This document shows positions 14,769-16,430 of a DNA stretch of 16,430 bases, piece after piece. The first letter of the stretch is position 1. The number at the start of each line of letters is the position of its first letter. The stretch is from JBEAUL01 sp041161475 (GTDB lineage: Bacteria > Pseudomonadota > Gammaproteobacteria > UBA6186 > Azoamicaceae), in assembly GCA_041161475.1 (NCBI GenBank), contig JBEAUL010000029.1, positions 1-16,430 of the forward strand. The letters run 5' to 3'. Below the pieces are notes generated by a model, which did not search any database, was not told where the DNA came from, and was given only the letters and a program-made list of their open reading frames with translations. The translations under genes and the position numbers were made by a program.

Positions 14769-16136
14769 TTATTTCACCTGTATTAGTTGACGCATAATTT
14801 CATTAAAAGCCGTAGAGACACTTTGCTGCGTTGCTCGCAATTTTTGTATTTGACGGCAAGCGTGCAATACCGTTGTATGATCTTTTCCTCCGAAAAAATC
14901 ACCAATTTCAACCAAACTTAAGGTTGTTAATTCTTTACACAAAGTCATAGCGATTTGACGAGGACGCACAATCGTTCGATCCCTTTTTACCGAAAGTAAT
15001 TGAGATTTTTTTAGGGAAAAATAAGCTGAAACGCCTTCTAATACTGCGTTTGGAGAGATTGTTTTTTCTTGTATACCAAACAAATCTTTTAGCACTGCAC
15101 GGGCTTTTGCCCAAGACACTTCTCCTGCAGTAAGATCAATTTTTGCAGATAACGCTTTAAGTGCCGCCTCTAATTCTCTTACATTTCCATACAAACGCTT
15201 TGCAACAAAGTGTGCCATTTCTTCAGACAAATACAGACCCAGGTCTTTCGCCTTGCTTAACAAAATAGCTACCCGAGTTTCTAAATCCGGTGGCTCAATC
15301 GAAACAGTTAAACCCGCATTAAAACGTGATAGCAACCGCTCATCAATACCTGTAATTTCCTTTGGAAATCGATCTGAAGCCAATACAATTTGCTGTCCCC
15401 CCTGCAACAAGACGTTAAATATATGAAAAAGGGTTTCTTGAGACCGCTCTTTTCTCGAAAAAAACTGTACATCATCGATTAGTAATACATCGATAGAACG
15501 ATAATATTTTTTAAATTCTTCAATGACATTCGTTTGTAATGCTTTGACCATTTCTGCAACAAAACGCTCTGCGTGCAGATAAACGACTTTCGAACGATTG
15601 TCTTTTTCAAGTAAAAAATTTCCAACAGCTTGCATTAAGTGTGTTTTTCCCAAACCAACCTTTCCATAAAAAAACAAGGGATTATAGGCTTTTCCGGGAT
15701 TTTCAGCCGCTAAATTGGCAGCCGATTTTGCAAATTGATTCGATTTTCCTGGAATAAAATTATCTAATCTAAAGTAGGGATTTAAACTGCAACTAGAGGC
15801 TGAATTTGAATCAACATGCGTGCTTGCCCACGATAAATTGGCATCGATAATTTGTTTTGTACCATGGAACCATTCGGTACTGGCCTCTAAAAACTTACTG
15901 GCCCCCACCAATAGCGAGACTTTGGATGCACACTCACCTTCAAGCGTCAACAAAGCCCGCTGAATTAATGAAAAAAATCGACCTGCACCTTCAAAAACAT
16001 ATTGATTGGGTGCATACAAAGTCACTTCTGTACCCGTTTGCTCTACCTGCAAAGGCGTTACCCACTGACTAAACTGACGTTGAGGAATTTCTTCCCGCAA
16101 GCGACCCAAACAGCGTTTCCATAAAGACCTAGACAA
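14769..16136 (-). CDS. dnaA: Chromosomal replication initiator protein DnaA
   Basis: AAA+ protein that binds DnaA boxes at oriC, melts the origin and helps load the helicase. The 455 aa (E. coli 467) contain domain I (1-85, starting SLWKRCLGRLREEIPQRQFS), a short linker, then the AAA+ domain with Walker A GKVGLGKT (158-165), Walker B VLLIDD (217-222), and the box VII segment LLSRFNAGL (268-276, likely Arg finger Arg271). Domain IV has VKRDRTIVRPRQIAMTLCKE (383-402) and the DnaA-box-binding signature GGKDHTTVLHACRQI (416-430). The start codon is TTG: homologous N-termini align exactly here, no ATG or GTG precedes it in frame before a stop, and the ribosome-binding site is poor. A rare start may limit DnaA synthesis. 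First gene of a dnaA-dnaN-recF unit. Confidence 0.97.
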   Translation of the reverse strand: MSRSLWKRCLGRLREEIPQRQFSQWVTPLQVEQTGTEVTLYAPNQYVFEGAGRFFSLIQRALLTLEGECASKVSLLVGASKFLEASTEWFHGTKQIIDANLSWASTHVDSNSASSCSLNPYFRLDNFIPGKSNQFAKSAANLAAENPGKAYNPLFFYGKVGLGKTHLMQAVGNFLLEKDNRSKVVYLHAERFVAEMVKALQTNVIEEFKKYYRSIDVLLIDDVQFFSRKERSQETLFHIFNVLLQGGQQIVLASDRFPKEITGIDERLLSRFNAGLTVSIEPPDLETRVAILLSKAKDLGLYLSEEMAHFVAKRLYGNVRELEAALKALSAKIDLTAGEVSWAKARAVLKDLFGIQEKTISPNAVLEGVSAYFSLKKSQLLSVKRDRTIVRPRQIAMTLCKELTTLSLVEIGDFFGGKDHTTVLHACRQIQKLRATQQSVSTAFNEIMRQLIQVK

Positions 16137-16430
16137 GTTATCTACCCAAGTTATTTAACCAAGAAAAGAAGCAATATATTTCGTGAAAGTCAGTTTATAC
16201 GGGTTCAGAGATTGGATCCAGATTTTTATTTTTTTTATTTCATTAACTTCCCAAAAAGCCTCAAAAAAGCCTATTTAGTATTTCAATTAACTTAATTTTA
16301 GACTTTTTTCTAACTAACATAAAAAAGTTGTTTTTTTAAAAAGTTAAGACATTGAAAAATAAAGAAAAAGTACTTTAGTCACCCGAAAAACTTAATAATG
16401 CTTTTTTCCTTATTTTTCAATGCGTTAGGG
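16137..16430. other. AT-rich region upstream of dnaA, possible part of oriC
   Basis: 294 bp with no gene, very rich in A and T runs (for example 16221-16240 and 16320-16345). No DnaA box with fewer than two mismatches to TTATCCACA was found; TTATCTACC (16138-16146) is the nearest. TTAACTT-type heptamers recur (direct at about 16242 and 16288, inverted at about 16341). CAAAAAGCCT at 16252 is repeated as CAAAAAAGCCT at 16262. TATAAA on the minus strand (16194-16199) is a candidate dnaA -10, 58 bp before the start codon, without a good -35. The region could be the duplex-unwinding part of the origin, with boxes beyond the right edge. Confidence 0.4.
16350..16422. repeat. Long inverted repeat near the right edge
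   Basis: CATTGAAAAATAA (16350-16362) is the exact reverse complement of TTATTTTTCAATG (16410-16422). The match continues imperfectly into GAAAAA (16364-16369) facing TTTTTTCC (16402-16409), giving about 20-bp arms around a roughly 30-nt loop. The stem is almost all A-T. It may be a cruciform-forming or binding site of the origin region, or a bidirectional terminator for a gene past the edge. Confidence 0.75.

Noticed and set aside
16252..16272. CRISPR-like or iteron-like repeats (two copies of CAAAAA(A)GCCT)
   Set aside because: Only two adjacent imperfect copies with no spacers; likely chance in A-rich DNA.
16137..16430. A standard oriC with a DnaA-box array
   Set aside because: No box with one or no mismatch was found; only AT-richness and repeats support an origin, so it is listed as possible only.

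Overview
The window looks like the chromosomal origin-proximal region of an AT-rich gammaproteobacterium. The evidence is the dnaA-dnaN-recF-gyrB order, an 809-aa-class GyrB with the gammaproteobacterial insertion, a def-fmt pair divergent from a PA0020-type envelope gene, dprA next to topA, and oxygen-dependent HemF. Legionellales (Legionella/Coxiella/Berkiella relatives) would fit the base composition, the lost neighbours and an effector-like protein, but the genus cannot be fixed from the sequence alone.

Layout, left to right. Positions 1-210 (minus) hold what appears to be the promoter and leader of a ribosomal RNA operon whose 16S gene lies just off the left edge. hemF (minus) follows. 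It is divergent from an unrecognised 407-aa membrane-anchored protein (plus), which runs into dprA; topA follows behind a 174-bp gap with inverted repeats. Convergent to topA is a two-gene minus-strand unit: an exported PA0020-like protein that lacks the LysM domain, overlapping a severely shortened type IV pilin-like gene. Divergent from this unit is the coupled pair def-fmt. fmt meets, tail to tail with a 4-bp overlap, a polysaccharide lyase family 14-like gene (minus). Then come gyrB, recF, dnaN and dnaA, all minus, with two parS-type 16-bp palindromes between recF and gyrB. The last 294 bp, upstream of dnaA, are very AT-rich, have no gene, and carry a long inverted repeat.

Function. The right half is replication and segregation: DnaA initiation, the beta clamp, RecF gap repair, gyrase and a ParB-binding centromere. 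topA on the left balances gyrase. def and fmt add and remove the N-terminal formyl group in translation. dprA handles incoming single-stranded DNA; with a pilin-like remnant and a pilus-type envelope protein nearby it hints at present or former competence or type IV pili, although the pilin is too short to build a normal pilus. The rRNA operon and the dnaA-gyrB block point the same way, leftward, as expected if replication starts near the right edge.

No CRISPR array, insertion sequence, prophage or tRNA was seen. The least expected items are the PL14-like lyase in the slot usually held by rsmB, the 407-aa effector-like protein, the decayed pilin unit, and the parS pair.
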